DNA from: Siphonodentalium dalli
Taxonomy: Eukaryota; Mollusca; Scaphopoda; Gadilida; Siphonodentaliidae
DNA length: 64,000 nucleotides
Direction: 5' to 3'
Assembly: GCA_032622095.1 (NCBI GenBank)
Contig: CP136064.1
Span: forward strand, 172,124,310 to 172,188,309
In this document: piece by piece, positions 1 through 12,235 of the stretch
Layout of the letters: each line of letters starts with the position of its first letter
How positions within the stretch are numbered: position 1 is the first letter of the stretch
Notes under the pieces: generated by a model
Told to the model about the DNA's origin: nothing
Databases searched by the model: none
Seen by the model: the letters and a program-made list of their open reading frames with translations, nothing else
Program-made: the position numbers and the translations under genes

Positions 1-198
1 AAATTGACGTTTTGACATCATGACGCCGTAACTGCCTTTATTTAGCTAACAGATGAAACTGATCTAATATGAACCTTTGCAGGACATATTCAAAACAACT
101 TACTGTTTATAAATAAATAAATACTTCAGTTGTCCATTGCCACATATCGGCAGTTGTGAAGTAGTAAATTCGTTTCATTAATTGCTGATTCCGCGATT

Positions 199-567
199 CA
201 GTCCTTCCCAGGAGACGGGAGTGATTGCTCTCGCACCCGTATGCACTCGTAATTTTCAATTCACTGGTGCTAAAATTCGCACCCGTCCTTCTTCACAAAA
301 TACTAATGGAGACTGTAATTGTTGGTTCAATATTGAACTATTTTAAGGTTTATTTAGATGCTTTACCATCTCAGTGCAACTATGGCATATTAAAGTGTAA
401 CTAGACATATAGGTCTATTCCACAATCGGCACAATGACTTTTTGTTTGAGCAAAAACCCACCTTACATGTACAATTATGGTATCGTATGGGTGCCTTATT
501 ACACCCGTCTTCTGCATTACGGGAGCAAATAAATGCTCTCGGTGTGTTTTCCTCATGGGAAGGACTG
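199..567. mobile_element. Short TIR element (MITE) with 6-bp target duplication
   Basis: The ends are inverted copies of CAGTCCTTCCCA (199-210 and 556-567). The element is flanked on both sides by GCGATT (193-198 and 568-573), a perfect 6-bp duplication. The interior repeats the motif gggtg/cacccg and encodes no protein I recognise. A CAG terminus suggests hAT-like ancestry, but hAT elements normally duplicate 8 bp, so the superfamily is left open. Confidence 0.6.
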
Positions 568-938
568 GCGATTGTGTGAAACCACTGCCGGAAGTGACGT
601 GATTTTTTCACGAAAAAGTTGTGTCGCTAAAAATTACACCTACACGGTATACTGTAAATTATGTGTGATGTCACAAGTACGTACACCGAGCGGGGGTCGT
701 TATAATTATTCATTTCTCATAGTCATCATTTTCATAATTTATAATACTCATTATCTATTTGTATTAATATTAGTCTTTTAAAGCAAAAATACTGGTAACT
801 TTACCAATGCACAAACAAGAGCATCACTAGGGCATGGCAAAATACGCCATGGTCATTTCAATAATGGCCAAATTTTAAAACAAACAGATAACTAGATAAC
901 TATGTCTATAAAGCTATCACAATGAAACCAAAATAATT

Positions 939-1300
939 GTCAAATTATAAGTCAACCAGGGACCATAGCTCCAGTTAAAATAGGCAGACGGAACCCATAT
1001 TCAAAATTAACCTGTATTTTCATATGAGTATTCCATATACCAAATTTGAAAACAATCAGAAAACTAAAACGAAAGTTATCACCCGGAAACCAAAATAATT
1101 GACAAATTCTAAGTCGACAAGGACCATAACTCCAGCAAAAATTGGCAGACGGAACCCGAATTCGAAGTTGACATGTATTTTGTGCTAGTAAACCCACATA
1201 CCAAATTTCATTTCGTTCAGTTCAGACGTACTAAAGTTATCATCCAGAAACGAAAAAAGCGAATGCACAGAGAGACGAACAAATAACATCATAAATACGT
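939..1300. repeat. Dispersed repeat, two direct units of about 160 bp
   Basis: Two imperfect direct units, each with 'gaccata(g/a)ctccag', 'ggcagacggaaccc' and 'cataccaaattt', run to 'agacgaacaaata'. The same family recurs at 18780-19390 and 34860-35180. It is non-coding; the short open frames across it are by-products of the repeat. Confidence 0.6.
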
Positions 1301-1796
1301 TCGTTTTTTTACAAAACGACATATAAAAACACAGATTATATTTAAATATGAATAAAAATCCGTGCTAGGAACCCTATTATAATTATGACCCAAGGGATAC
1401 CACAAGAATCAGATATTGCATCATAAGATACACAAAATTGTTTTGTATTGTTGCTTTTAGTTCAGTAACTTGAAGTAAAAGAAACATATGTTTTAATTGG
1501 TTTCTGTACGAAGCATAAATGTTCCTGCCTTAATTTTTGTCTCAGGTGCAAGGAAATGGCTACTTTTCAGTGAAAAAAATCTAAATCTTCTAACAAAGAG
1601 GCGAACCAGATTCATTATAAGTTTTCTGCAAAAAGCTGTCCAAATGAAATTTCATGATTATACACTGCGATAATCATGAAATGAATGAAATTTCATGATT
1701 ATCGCAGAGTATAGCTGTAAAATGTCCATTTATTGATGACATGTCAGGTTAGAAATAGCAAAGCTATATATATACCTACCAGGCTTAAAAATATGG

Positions 1797-2482
1797 GCTG
1801 GACATTTGCAAAATGAGGTCCACAGAGTGTGAACTTAGTGACACTACCCTGCACTGTGGGCTAGCATCACTAAATTCAACTACTGGGGACCTCACTCTGC
1901 TTGGGCCTCATCTTCACATGAAAGCTAGTATCTTTATTATCAAATAAACAAGTTTTTTAGTTTCTTTAGAAAGTTTCTTTTTCTTTTTTAGTTTAATTCT
2001 CTATATCCCCAAATTGGCAGATGACACAATGCATAATTGAGGTGCCCAATTTCATGATTATCGCAGAGTATAGCTGTAAAATGTCCATTTATTGATGACA
2101 TGTCAGGTTAGAAATAGCAAACTATCCCCAAATTGGTAGATGACACAATGCATAATTGAGGTGCCCAATTTCATGATTATCGCAGAGTATAGCTGTAAAA
2201 TGTCCATTTATTGATGACATGTCAGGTTAGAAATAGCAAACTATCCCCAAATTGGTAGATGACACAATGCATAATTGAGGTGCCCAATGGGTGCACATCA
2301 CCAGCTTCACCATCTGGGAACTTAAATCTGAGTCTAAAGTCCCCATTTCGGATGAGGCCATGCAGAATGAGGTCGCAGAATGAGGTCAGCAGAGGATAAA
2401 TTTGGTGAATCTAGCCCACTGCGGTGTAGCACCACTAAATTCACCCTCTGGGGACCTCAATCTGCTAATGTCTGGCACTATA
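1797..2482 (-). mobile_element. Double-hairpin MITE, copy 1, enlarged internally
   Basis: Each end is a roughly 95-bp hairpin built on 'gaggtcc..cagag..tgaa' paired with 'ttca..ctctggggacctca' (about 1812-1904 and 2363-2466), and short 'gacatttgca'-like sequence lies outside them. The order and interior match the elements at 12236-12650 and 32345-32723, in reverse orientation. This copy is longer because a 119-bp segment is tandemly repeated inside it. Confidence 0.55.
2041..2278. repeat. 119-bp tandem repeat, two full units
   Basis: 'ggtgcccaatttcatgatta' starts at 2041 and again at 2160. The two 119-bp units are nearly identical, with a partial earlier unit at about 1690-1760 and a partial later start at 2279. 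The near-identity implies a recent duplication. No coding content. Confidence 0.8.
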
Positions 2483-3446
2483 TTTGCAGGCCTGATACCT
2501 TACCTGTCATTTGAGGCAAGAGACTTTGGCTCTGCTGTGTGCATGACAGAGAATCCGTCTGGGCATCACTTTCTATCATGTCCCCAAGTGGCTGTATTAA
2601 TTCATTATTACATGTACTGGGATCTCCATGTGTGGCATCATCATCTGCCCTATTAGAAGCATCATAGTCCTATCAGAAACATGATAATAAAATTTCTTTA
2701 TAAGTAGCACTACATGCACTGTGTAGGAACTGTTACGATAGAACGATTTCTGATGGTTCTTGACTGATTTGTGATGGTTCCTGATGATCCAAATTATACA
2801 TTTTCGCGAGTTTTTGACAGTTAAAATGCATTTTTTGAAATTTTGAGCCATCTAAATGGTAATTGGATTAGTTTTTCCATTCCCCTCATAATCTATGGTC
2901 CCAAACAACGTAAACATAATGAAAATCCTATTGTGCGAGTAACAACAACAACGAAAACTGTGAATTGTGATATATCGATCGGTTCTCTCCCGATCGAGTC
3001 GGTTCTCTCCCAATTTAATCGGTTCTGTCCGGGAAATACGATGACTATTATCTGGAAGTATACGTGAAAATAACCAAGTGAGCACAACGAAATATCAATT
3101 ATGTTGAATATACACCACTTATGATCAATTACGGTGAGTTACACTGTCTTCTTATATATATAACTAGCAGATGGACCCGACTTCGTCCGGGCTGTTTCCT
3201 CTCTTCCTTTCGGCGAATTGCGCGATTTGATCTTGAATTGTCCATTTTGAAGGTCAAGGTCAGGTGGGGTCACGATTTGACCCGTCCAAAACACTGCCCG
3301 GACAAAATTACCTGACAAAAGTACCCGTCGAAATCCATCCGGTTTTACCCGATTTTACCTTGAATTGATCATTTTGAACCCCTCTGCTTTTAGGCGAATT
3401 GCGCGATTTGACCTTGAATTGTCCATTTTGAAGGTCAAGGTCAGGT
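2407..3446. repeat. Segmental tandem duplication, copy 1 (about 1.04 kb)
   Basis: This stretch matches 4001-5036 at a constant offset near 1594, with only scattered base changes and short indels. Both copies run from 'gaatctagccca' to 'caggtcggggtcaca', where they diverge. The block joins one arm of a hairpin MITE to the start of the TCAAGGTCA-rich repeat, so those two were already neighbours before duplication. Confidence 0.85.
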
Positions 3447-4000
3447 CGGGGTCACAAAGTATCCCCAGACACTAATTTTCATCGAAATCCCGTGATACTC
3501 GGGCGTTCGACTTTTAAATGACCCGATTTCAAGGTCAAGGTCACGTCGCACGGGCAAATTAACAGGCCCATGCCACTCCATGGCCGAAAGTACCCCCACA
3601 ATGTGGGGCCCACATACCAAGTTTCATCGAAATCGGCTCGGCTGTTTCGAGTCCATCACAAACACACAGACAGACAGACAGACACACACACAGATCGTCC
3701 AAAATATATAATAGACTAGCAGGTGGACCTGACTTCGTCCGGGCTGTTTCCCCTCTGCTTTTCGGCGAATTGCGCGATTTAACCTTGAATTGTCCATTTT
3801 GAAGGTGAAGGTGAGGCACTGAGGTGGGGTCACGATTTGACCCGTCCAAAAGTACCCCGACAAAAGTACCCGTCGAAATCCATCCGGTTTTACCTGATTT
3901 GACCTCGAATTGATCATTTTGAAGGTCAAGGTCAGGTCGGTAACCCCATGTATCAAATTTCGTCGAAATCCCATCAAAATTCGCGATTTGACCTTGAATT

Positions 4001-5036
4001 GAATCTAGCCCACTGCGGTGTAGCACCACTAAATTCACCCTCTGGGGACCTCAATCTGCTAATGTCTGGCACTATATTTGCAGGCCTGATACCTTACCTG
4101 TCATTTGAGGCAAGAGACTTTGGCTCTGCTGTGTGCATGACAGAGAATCCGTCTGGGCATCACTTTCTATCATGTCCCCAAGTGGCTGTATTAATTCATT
4201 ATTACATGTACTGGAATCTCCATGTGTGGCATCATCATCTGCCCTATTAGAAGCATCATAGTCCTATCAGAAACATGATAATAATTTCTTTATAAGTAGC
4301 ACTACATGCACTGTGTAGGAACTGTTACGATAGAACGATTTCTGATGGTTCTTGACTGATTTGTGATGGTTCCTGATGATCCAAATTATACATTTTCGCG
4401 AGTTTTTGACAGTTAAAATGCATTTTTTGAAATTTTGAGCCATCTAAATGGTAATTGGATTAGTTTTTCCATTCCCCTCATAATCTATGGTCCCAAACAA
4501 CGTAAACATGATGAAAATCCTATTGTGCGAGTAACAACAACGACGAAAACTGTGAATTGTGATATATCGATCGGTTCTCTCCCGATCGAGTCGGTTCTCT
4601 CCCAATTTAATCGGTTCTGTCCGGGAAATACGATGACTATTATCTGGAAGTATACGTGAAAATAACCAAGTGAGCACAACGAAATATCAATTATGTTGAA
4701 TTTACACCACTTATGATCAATTACGGTGAGTTACACTGTCTTCTTATATATAACTAGCAGATGGACCCGACTTCGTCCGGGCTGTTTCCTCTCTGCCTTT
4801 CGGCAAATTGCGCGATTTGACCTTGAATTGTCCATTTTGAAGGTCAAGGTCAGGTGGGGTCACGATTTGACCCGTCCAAAACACTGCCCGGACAAAAGTA
4901 CCTGACAAAAGTACCCGTCGAAATCCATCCGGTTTTACCCGATTTTACCTTGAATTGATCATTTTGAACCCCTCTGCTTTTAGGCGAATTGCGCGATTTG
5001 ACCTTGAATTGTCCATTTTGAAGGTCAAGGTCAGGT
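4001..5036. repeat. Segmental tandem duplication, copy 2
   Basis: Second copy of the 2407-3446 block. It begins abruptly inside a TCAAGGTCA-type unit (after 'gaccttgaatt'), which places the recombination or insertion junction at about 4000. The high identity argues for a recent event. Confidence 0.85.
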
Positions 5037-6639
5037 CGGGGTCACAATTTGACCCATCCAAAACACTCAGTGGACAAAAGTAACCCTATGTATCAAATTT
5101 CGTCGAAATCCCATCAAAATTCGCGATTTGACCTTCAAATGACCCGATTTCAAGGTCACGTGGCACGGGCAAATGAATAGGCTTACAACACTCCCCATAC
5201 GAAAGTATCCCTAGACACAAATTTTCATGGAAATCCTGTGATACTCGGGTGTTTGACCTTGAAATGACCCGATTTCAAGGTCAAGGTCACGTCGCACGGG
5301 CAAATTAATAGACCCATGCCAGTCCACGGCCGAAAGTACCCCCACATACCAAGTTTCATCGAAATCAGCTTGGCCGTTTTCGAGTCCATCGCGAACAGAC
5401 AGACAGACCCACAGATTTCCCAAAATATATAATAGACTAGCAGGTGGACCCGACTTCGTCCGGGCTGTTTCCCCTCTGCTTTTCGGCGAATTGCGCTATT
5501 TGACCTTGAATTGTCTATTTTGAAGGTCAATGTGAGGTGGGGTCACGATTTGACCCGTCCAAAACACTGCACGGACAAAAGTACCCGACAAAAGTACCCG
5601 TCGAAATCCATCCGGATTTACCCGATTTGACCTCGAATTGATCATTTTGAAGGTCAAGGTCAGGTCGGGGTCACAATTTGACCCGTCCAAAACACTCAGT
5701 GGACAAAAGTAAACCTACGTATCAAATTTCGTCAAAATCCAATAAACATTCGCGATTTGACCTTGAATTGACCCAATTTCAAGGTCAATGTCACGTCGCA
5801 TGGGCAAATGAATAGGCTTATGATACTCCCCATACGAAAGTATCACCAGACACTAATTTTCATCAAAATCCCGGGCGTTCGACTTTTAAATGACCCGATT
5901 TCAAGGTCAAGGTCACGTCGCACGGGCAAATTAACAGGCCCATGCCACTCCATGGCCGAAAGTACCCCCACAATGTGGGGCCCACATATCAAGTTTCATC
6001 GAAATCGGCTCGGCTGTTTCGAGTGCATCGCGAACACACAGACAGACAGACAGACACACACACAGATCGTCCAAAATATATAATAGACTAGCAGGTGGAC
6101 CTGACTTCGTCCGGGCTGTTTCCCCTCTGCTTTTCGGCGAATTGCGCGATTTAACCTTGAATTGTCCATTTTGAAGGTGAAGGTGAGGCACTGAGGTGGG
6201 GTCACGATTTGACCCGTCCAAAAGTACCCCGACAAAAGTACCCATCGAAATCCATCCGGTTTTACCCGATTTTACCTCGAATTGATCATTTTGAAGGTCA
6301 AGGTCAGGTCGGTAACCCCATGTATCAAATTTCGTCGAAATCCCATCAAAATTCGCGATTTGACCTTGAATTGACCCGATTTCAAGATCAAGGTGACGTC
6401 GCACGGGCAAACGAATAGGCTTACAACACTCCCAATACGAAAGTATCCCTAGACACTAATTTTCATCGAAATCCCGTGATAATCGGGCGTTTGTCCTCGA
6501 AATGACCCAATTTCAAGGTCAAGGTCACGTTGCACGGGCAAATTAATAGGCCCATGCCACTCCCCGGCCGAAAGTACCCCCACATAACAAGTTTCATCGA
6601 AATCGGCTCGGACGTTCTCGAGCCCATCGCGAACAGACA

Positions 6640-6670
6640 GACAGACACACACACACACACACACACACAG
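6640..6670. repeat. (CA)n microsatellite
   Basis: An uninterrupted CA tract at the 3' end of the last array unit, probably grown from the 'cagacagacacaca' tail that all units share. Confidence 0.8.
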
Positions 6671-6899
6671 ACAGATTTCCCCATATATATAATAGACTAG
6701 CAGGTTAGCCCGCCACTGGCGGCAATGGTCAGAATCATGACAATTTTTAAGTTTTAATTAATTTTTTGTTTTTCAATGAGTTAATTTTTTTGTTTTTGTA
6801 TTTAAATTTTACGCGATGTTTTGGTTTTTCAATGAGTTAATTGTGCCTTTTTAATTTTTTTCTTTCAATTTTACCCGATTTTTTTGGTTTTTCAATGAA

Positions 6900-7200
6900 C
6901 CCTTCCATGACACTTCCCGTATTTAGCAAGTTTGAGCTCAATCGGTTCGAGTCTATAAAGGACACACACATATATATGACACTTCCCGTAGGTAGCAAGT
7001 TTGAGCTCAATCGGCATTCCCTGGAATTTCCCAGTCAATATTTAGCAAGTTTGAGCTCAATCGGTTCGAGTCTATAAAGGACATACTCATATATATGACA
7101 CTTCCAGTAGGTAGCAAGTTTGAGCTCAATCGGCATTCCCTGGAATTTCCCAGTCACCAACGCGGCGTAATTTTGGTACATATATAGAGACCCGGTTGTC
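6900..7200. repeat. Tandem units with 'caagtttgagctcaatcgg' and a TATA-rich core
   Basis: The block 'gacacttccc ... agcaagtttgagctcaatcgg' is repeated at about 6910, 6978, 7035 and 7097. 'gagtctataaaggacac' followed by (TA)n lies between units. It is related to 7920-8040 and 8220-8345. No coding content. Confidence 0.65.
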
Positions 7201-7289
7201 ATGTGTAGTAAAGATGTCTTATAAGCCGACATTGCCGTGGGGATGCCCGTTCCTACACGCGTTTTCGATTCTATGAAGTACCCACATAT

Positions 7290-7291
7290 AT

Positions 7292-7335
<44 letters not shown>

Positions 7336-7336
7336 G
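7290..7336. repeat. (TA)n microsatellite
   Basis: An alternating TA tract, nearly pure from about 7303 to 7335, follows 'cacatatatacacac'. The apparent open frames on both strands here are Tyr/Ile runs from the repeat. Confidence 0.9.
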
Positions 7337-7938
7337 GAAGTCTCAAATTATATAGTAGATTGGCAGATTCCAGTAGCTTTATAACGGTATATCTGGGGAG
7401 AAATCTGATGCTGTATTCGTGATTATCTGGGATGATTTCGGTATATACCGATACCGAAGGTATATACTGTAAAAACAAAGCGTGCCATCCGTGCTCGCAG
7501 GGTTGGTCAGAAACAAATGTTTTTTAAATTTAATTTATGTTCCGTATATCTCTCTGCAGATGCTAATAACGTTGAATGGCAAACAGACACTCTTTATAGC
7601 GATGCGTCAAAAACAAACGCTCATTAAATAATCACTTGATTAACCAACGCCGTGCCTTTGCGGTGATTTAGGAGTGGATAAAGGGTGCTCTGAGCTTCTC
7701 CAAAACGCGACCACGGTGGTGTCGGTGGGATTTTACACTTACATACGAAATTTGAGCTACCGGCGGCGTTTGTCCGAAACATGACATATTAATTTTTTAA
7801 TTTCATTTTTTGTTTATATTTTTGAATTAATTTTTGGTTTTTCAATATTTTACCCGATTTGACCTTGAATTGATCATTTTCAAGGTCAAGGTCAGGTCGG
7901 GGTCACAATTTAACCCGTCCATGACACATCCGGTAGGT

Positions 7939-8507
7939 AGCAAGTTTGAGCTCAATCGGTTCCAGTCTATAAAGGACACCCACATATATATCATTTGTGG
8001 GTACCCGTTTCAAGGTGAAGATCACCTAGGGCGGAAAAACTGACCCGATCCGCGTTCCTACGAAGCCATAAGTACGTAAGAATCACAGAGCATGCTCATG
8101 TCTGTATAATGACGCACATGCCCAGACCCAGACGTAAGAATCACATTTACGCACATACGCTCTTTATCAACTACACTGCGGATAGGAACGCTCTTTAACT
8201 ATCAACGCGATTAACCCCGAAGAGCAAGTTTGAGCTCAATCGGTTCCAGTCTATAAAGGACACCCACATATATATCATTTGTGGGTACCCGTTTCAAGGT
8301 GAAGATCACCTAGGGCGGAAAAACTGACCCGATCCGCGTTCCTACGAAGCCATAAGTACGTAAGAATCACACAGCACGCTCATGTCTGTATAATGACGCA
8401 CATGCCCAGACCCAGACGTAAGAATCACATTTACGCACATACGCTCTTTATCAACGACACTGCGTATAGGAACGCTCTTTAACTATCAACGCGATTAACC
8501 CCCGCCG
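7939..8507. repeat. 284-bp tandem duplication
   Basis: 'agcaagtttgagctcaatcg' starts at 7939 and 8223, and the two 284-bp units are almost identical through 'aacgctctttaactatcaac'. Flanking sequence at about 7640-7760 and 8495-8610 is also duplicated, so a larger segment was copied. No gene recognised. Confidence 0.8.
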
Positions 8508-8695
8508 TGCCTTTGCAGTGATTTGGGAGTGGATAAAGGGTGCTCTGAGCTTCTCCAAATGGCGACCACGGCGGTGTTGGTGGGATTTTACACTTACATA
8601 CGAAATTTGATCTCAATCTGTACACGCGTTTTGGATTCTATGAAGTACACACACACACACACATATATATATACGGAGTTCTCAAAATATATAGT

Positions 8696-9302
8696 ACTAG
8701 AAGGTGACCCGACTTCGTCCGGACTTTGACCTTGAATTGTCCTTTTTGAAGGTCAAGGTCAAGTGGGGTCACGATTTGACCCGTCCAAAACACTGCCCGG
8801 ACAAAAGTACCCGACAAAAGTACCCGTTGGATATCCATCCGGTTTTACCCGATTTGACCTTGAATTGATAATTTTGAAGGTCAAGGTCAGGTCGGGGTCA
8901 CGATTTGACCCGTCCAAAGCACTCATTGGACAAACGTAACCCTATGTATAAAATTTCGTCGAAATCCCATCAAAATTGGCGATTTGACCTTGAATTGACC
9001 CGATTTCAAGGTCAATGTCACGTCGCACTGGCAAATGAATATGCTTATGAGACTCCCCATACGAAAGTACCCACACATACCAAGTTTCATCGAAATCCCG
9101 TGATATTCGGGCGTTTGACCTTGAAATGACCCGATTTCAAGGTCAAGGTCGCGTCGCACGGGCAAATTAATAGGCCCATGTCACTCCCCGGCCGAAGATA
9201 TCCCCACATACCAAGTTTCATCGAAATCGGCTCGGCCGTTTTCGAGTCCATCGATTACAGACAGACACACAGACACACAGATCTTCCAAAATATATAATA
9301 GA
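8696..9302 (+). repeat. Single TCAAGGTCA-rich repeat unit
   Basis: An isolated complete copy of the unit arrayed at 3164-6700, from 'ctagaaggtgacccgacttc' to 'aaaatatataatag'. The match of both ends to the array junctions gives independent support for the unit boundaries. Confidence 0.75.
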
Positions 9303-9305
9303 TAG

Positions 9306-9850
9306 ATTATGTGTCAACAGCAGTAACAGAATCGTTCACTTTATTGTGACGCAAAACATGCAATTTGACATAAATGGTCAATGGTCAATGCCACTTTTTT
9401 TTCAAAATGGCCGCCACTTCATTTTTCAGCTTGTTTATGGTGTCTTGTGGACACATGTTTTAATTTCATTTTGTCCACAGTTGTAATTTCACCTTGAGGC
9501 AGTATGAACGATAAAGTGAGTGCGAGTCGATTTAGCCAGTCCGTGAACCGGTATATAGTTTGTAATTAAGTTCGTTTTAACTCTATTTTGGACTTACTTG
9601 TGCAATTTGGGTTATTTATATAAAAGCTTCGTATACAAATTAGGAGCTAAGCATATACGAGCATATTTGACATTTCACTCGATGATATTTTGGATGGTTC
9701 GAGCGAAATTAAAACTATATTTAATAAAATTAAATAAATAAACATAAAACATGGTCTATTCCCAATATGTTGGTGCACAACTCCATGATATTTTAATTTG
9801 ATTTATTTCATTATTTATTCCTATGGGATCAAAATGGTTGAAACTAAAAA
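9306..9850. other. No gene seen
   Basis: AT-rich sequence with no open frame that resembles a protein, no convincing splice sites and no RNA gene. Confidence 0.5.
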
Positions 9851-9852
9851 TT

Positions 9853-10012
9853 GTAATCAGATGTAATCGAAAAGTAATCAGTTACATTTTACTAAAGTAA
9901 TTGTAATCGTAATCAATTACATTTGAAAAAAATGTATTCAATAATCGTAATCATGTAAATCAAAAGTAATTGTAATCGTAATCGATTACATTGGCATGTA
10001 ATCGCCCCAACC
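9853..10012. repeat. TGTAATCGATTAC-type repeat
   Basis: Reiterated 'gtaatcg', 'taattgtaatcgtaatc' and 'gattacat' in both orientations. A looser stretch of the same kind is at 38880-39010. It is low-complexity dispersed repeat sequence. Confidence 0.6.
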
Positions 10013-10534
10013 CTGGCTAGAATTGAACACATATCCCACATGGAACTTTCAACCACAGACCTTCATTCATCAAATAAAGTCACTTGGTGGTTTGCGCTCC
10101 AAAATACGTGTAATAATAGTCGCTTTTTATGTTTTCCCGATATAGAAATAGCTCGATAAACACTTGAAATACCTTTCTATGAGCAGTATAATAATGTCAC
10201 AGAAAGACACATTTGAGTCATGAAAAATACCACTTTGAACCTGATGTTTGCACGACATGGAACAGAAAAGAGCGTTCCGTGTTAGTCTATTCTGGATGTG
10301 GTAGAAATAAAGAGCCTTTGTTTCGCTTCTGTACGAAAAAAAAACAGCTGGAATAGGGCTCTGACCACAGTATGTATTTCTCAGAGCATATGAGGCCAGT
10401 ATATATACTTATCAACATTTCATGTATTTGCAACCAATCTTATACATCTTTAGAAATTACTTAGACAAAATTTGGAAGCTCGAATGAGCCATGTCCATTT
10501 AAATTAACAGAATATCATGACAGTAGATGTCTAA

Positions 10535-11525
10535 TTTCATTGGGTCAATTATGCGGGCGTGCATGATTATATATGATCCTATACCCAACATGAGTTTCAA
10601 TATGTTGTATCTGCCACTCGAAGTGAAGGTAATGCCACTTAATCTTCTGTTATAATAGATAGCTATACTCTTATTTCTTAATACACTTCCTGGATTATGT
10701 AGGTAACATCCGCTGCAACTATTATCTGGTTTAAAACGTTTGTTACACGCAACTAAATAATCGCAAAGTGCAGATATCGTTCGAATAAATCATGTAAAGA
10801 ACCGTCACAGCCGTGATTACCTTGGAATATAACCGTAACACTCATAAAAGTTGTGATTAGGTGGCTAATGCTCCAAATTACCGATACAAATCGGGATATT
10901 TCCTCAGCTATTTTACAGAAGAATATAACACAGGTACAATTTATACTCAGTGTTCGTCTTCAGAATGCATTTAACAGTCGGTATGCTACCGAAAATTCAT
11001 GTCTGGGCGACAAATATGTGTAAATGTCCCTCAGGCGGACTTTCAATAATGCCCAGATTAAGTAAATGAATATAACATATCGTATTCTCCTGAGAGTAGA
11101 TTTATATTACCATTGGTCATTTATATAGGCGGGCATGATTATGATACTATACTCATCGGGACTTTCAATATTTTATTTCTGCCAATTAATGTCATTTAAT
11201 CTCCCGTATTAGGTATTTATTGTGTTACTTCTTATTATACCTGTTCTATTATGCAAATTACATAAGCTACAGTCATTATCTGGTTTAAAATGTCAGATAC
11301 ACAAGACGATTTTCGGACCAAAGTGCAGAAATCGTTCGAATAAATCTCATACGTACAGAACCGTCACAGCCATGATTGGTTTGAAATTGAACCGTAACAT
11401 GCACCCGTGTTGACTACGAGGCCACAGCTCCCAATTATCAACCCCTATCGGGATACTTTCTCAGCTATTTTACAGAAGAATAACACGGGTATACTTTATA
11501 GTCAGTGTTTGTCTTCAGAATGCGT
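10535..11525. repeat. Old tandem duplication, units of about 560 bp
   Basis: The blocks at about 10535-10975 and 11110-11525 share an ordered series of words: 'catgattata/atgatactata', 'ttatctggtttaaaa', 'aaagtgcaga', 'tcgttcgaataaatc', 'gaaccgtcacagcc', 'cagctattttacagaagaat' and 'cagtgtt.gtcttcagaatgc'. They differ at many positions, so the duplication is old. The 'aaccgtcacag' and 'gaaccgtaaca' words recur in the repeats near 2720, 4320 and 11765. Confidence 0.65.
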
Positions 11526-11829
11526 TTCATATTTTATAAGACATAAAAAACAAAGAAATTGCATCCACGTGGCTTGATTTTCAGTGATAACATGTTGATA
11601 TTTACGCGTTAACTCGCTAATTCCGGGTTAATTGTGATCTAGAGTTCAGGTTTTGATAACACGGCACTTCTGCAGCCTCTGTTCATTCAGGAAAGTATAA
11701 TATGTTCAAGATATCTATAATTATGCGTGATTTTGTCACAAAAATGATTATTTTCAATCAGAAGGAACCGTAACAAATCAGGCAAGAACCATCACAATAC
11801 CGGCGATAGAACGACTTCCGATGTAAGAG

Positions 11830-12141
11830 GGGGGCCTCGGTGGCTCAATCGGTTAGGGGTACAACTCCAAGCCGTTTCGCCCTCGAGCGCTGGCGATAAG
11901 GGTTCAAATCCACATGTTTCCATCGTGGACTTTGTAACTCGAAATCGTTATCTGGTGGAGTTACCAGTTACTCGCCGATGGCCGGTGGTTTGCCGCACAT
12001 GGTTGACAAGTTTATCAGCCATTGAAATCACTGTTAGATTAGTCGCAAGTGTGCGGATTTCCTCCACCACTAAAACTGGCAATGTCGTGATATGGCCTTA
12101 GTTGCTAAAGCGACAATAAACCCCAATCAATCAATCAATCA
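11830..12141 (+). mobile_element. tRNA-derived SINE with 12-bp target duplication
   Basis: The head contains a polymerase III A box (tggctcaatcgg, 11841-11852) and a B box (ggttcaaatcc, 11901-11911) spaced as in a tRNA. A tRNA-unrelated body and a tail of four AATC units (to about 12140) follow. The flanks are an identical 12-mer, ccgatgtaagag, at 11818-11829 and 12142-12153, which is the mark of LINE-mediated insertion. The host site is itself a dispersed repeat, seen uninterrupted and in reverse near 2720-2780, so the SINE arrived later. Many mollusc SINEs end in AATC-like repeats; I do not name the family. Confidence 0.9.
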
Positions 12142-12235
12142 CCGATGTAAGAGTTCCTACACAGTGACTACATGGCTACAATGATCTCACCAACAACCAA
12201 TATCAGCAGCTTGTCGTGAATAAGCCTGAATTGTG

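Larger units (their letters stand above)
3164..6700 (+). repeat. Head-to-tail array of a repeat rich in TCAAGGTCA
   Basis: Units open with 'actagcag(a/g)tggaccygac' and close with 'cagacagacagacacaca ... atatataatag' followed by the next 'actag'. Starts are seen near 3164, 3716, 4754, 5435 and 6087, with a final junction at about 6696. Each unit alternates 'tttgaccttgaattg', 'aaggtcaaggtca', 'cacgatttgacccgtcc' and 'catcgaaatc'. Open frames of up to 159 codons occur here on the minus strand, but they repeat from unit to unit and resemble nothing known. I therefore treat the block as non-coding mobile or satellite-like sequence. A further unit lies at 8696-9302. Confidence 0.75.

Noticed and set aside
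3559-4038. 159-codon minus-strand open frame, with a near-copy at 5931-6410
   Set aside because: Both lie in the TCAAGGTCA-rich array. The conservation is of the DNA repeat, and the frame is broken in the other units.
7035-7478. 147-codon minus-strand frame
   Set aside because: Runs through a (TA)n microsatellite and tandem repeats; the Tyr/Ile run is repeat-derived.
11834-11912. tRNA gene
   Set aside because: The A and B boxes are present, but the cloverleaf is degenerate and the sequence continues into a SINE body with an AATC tail and a target duplication.
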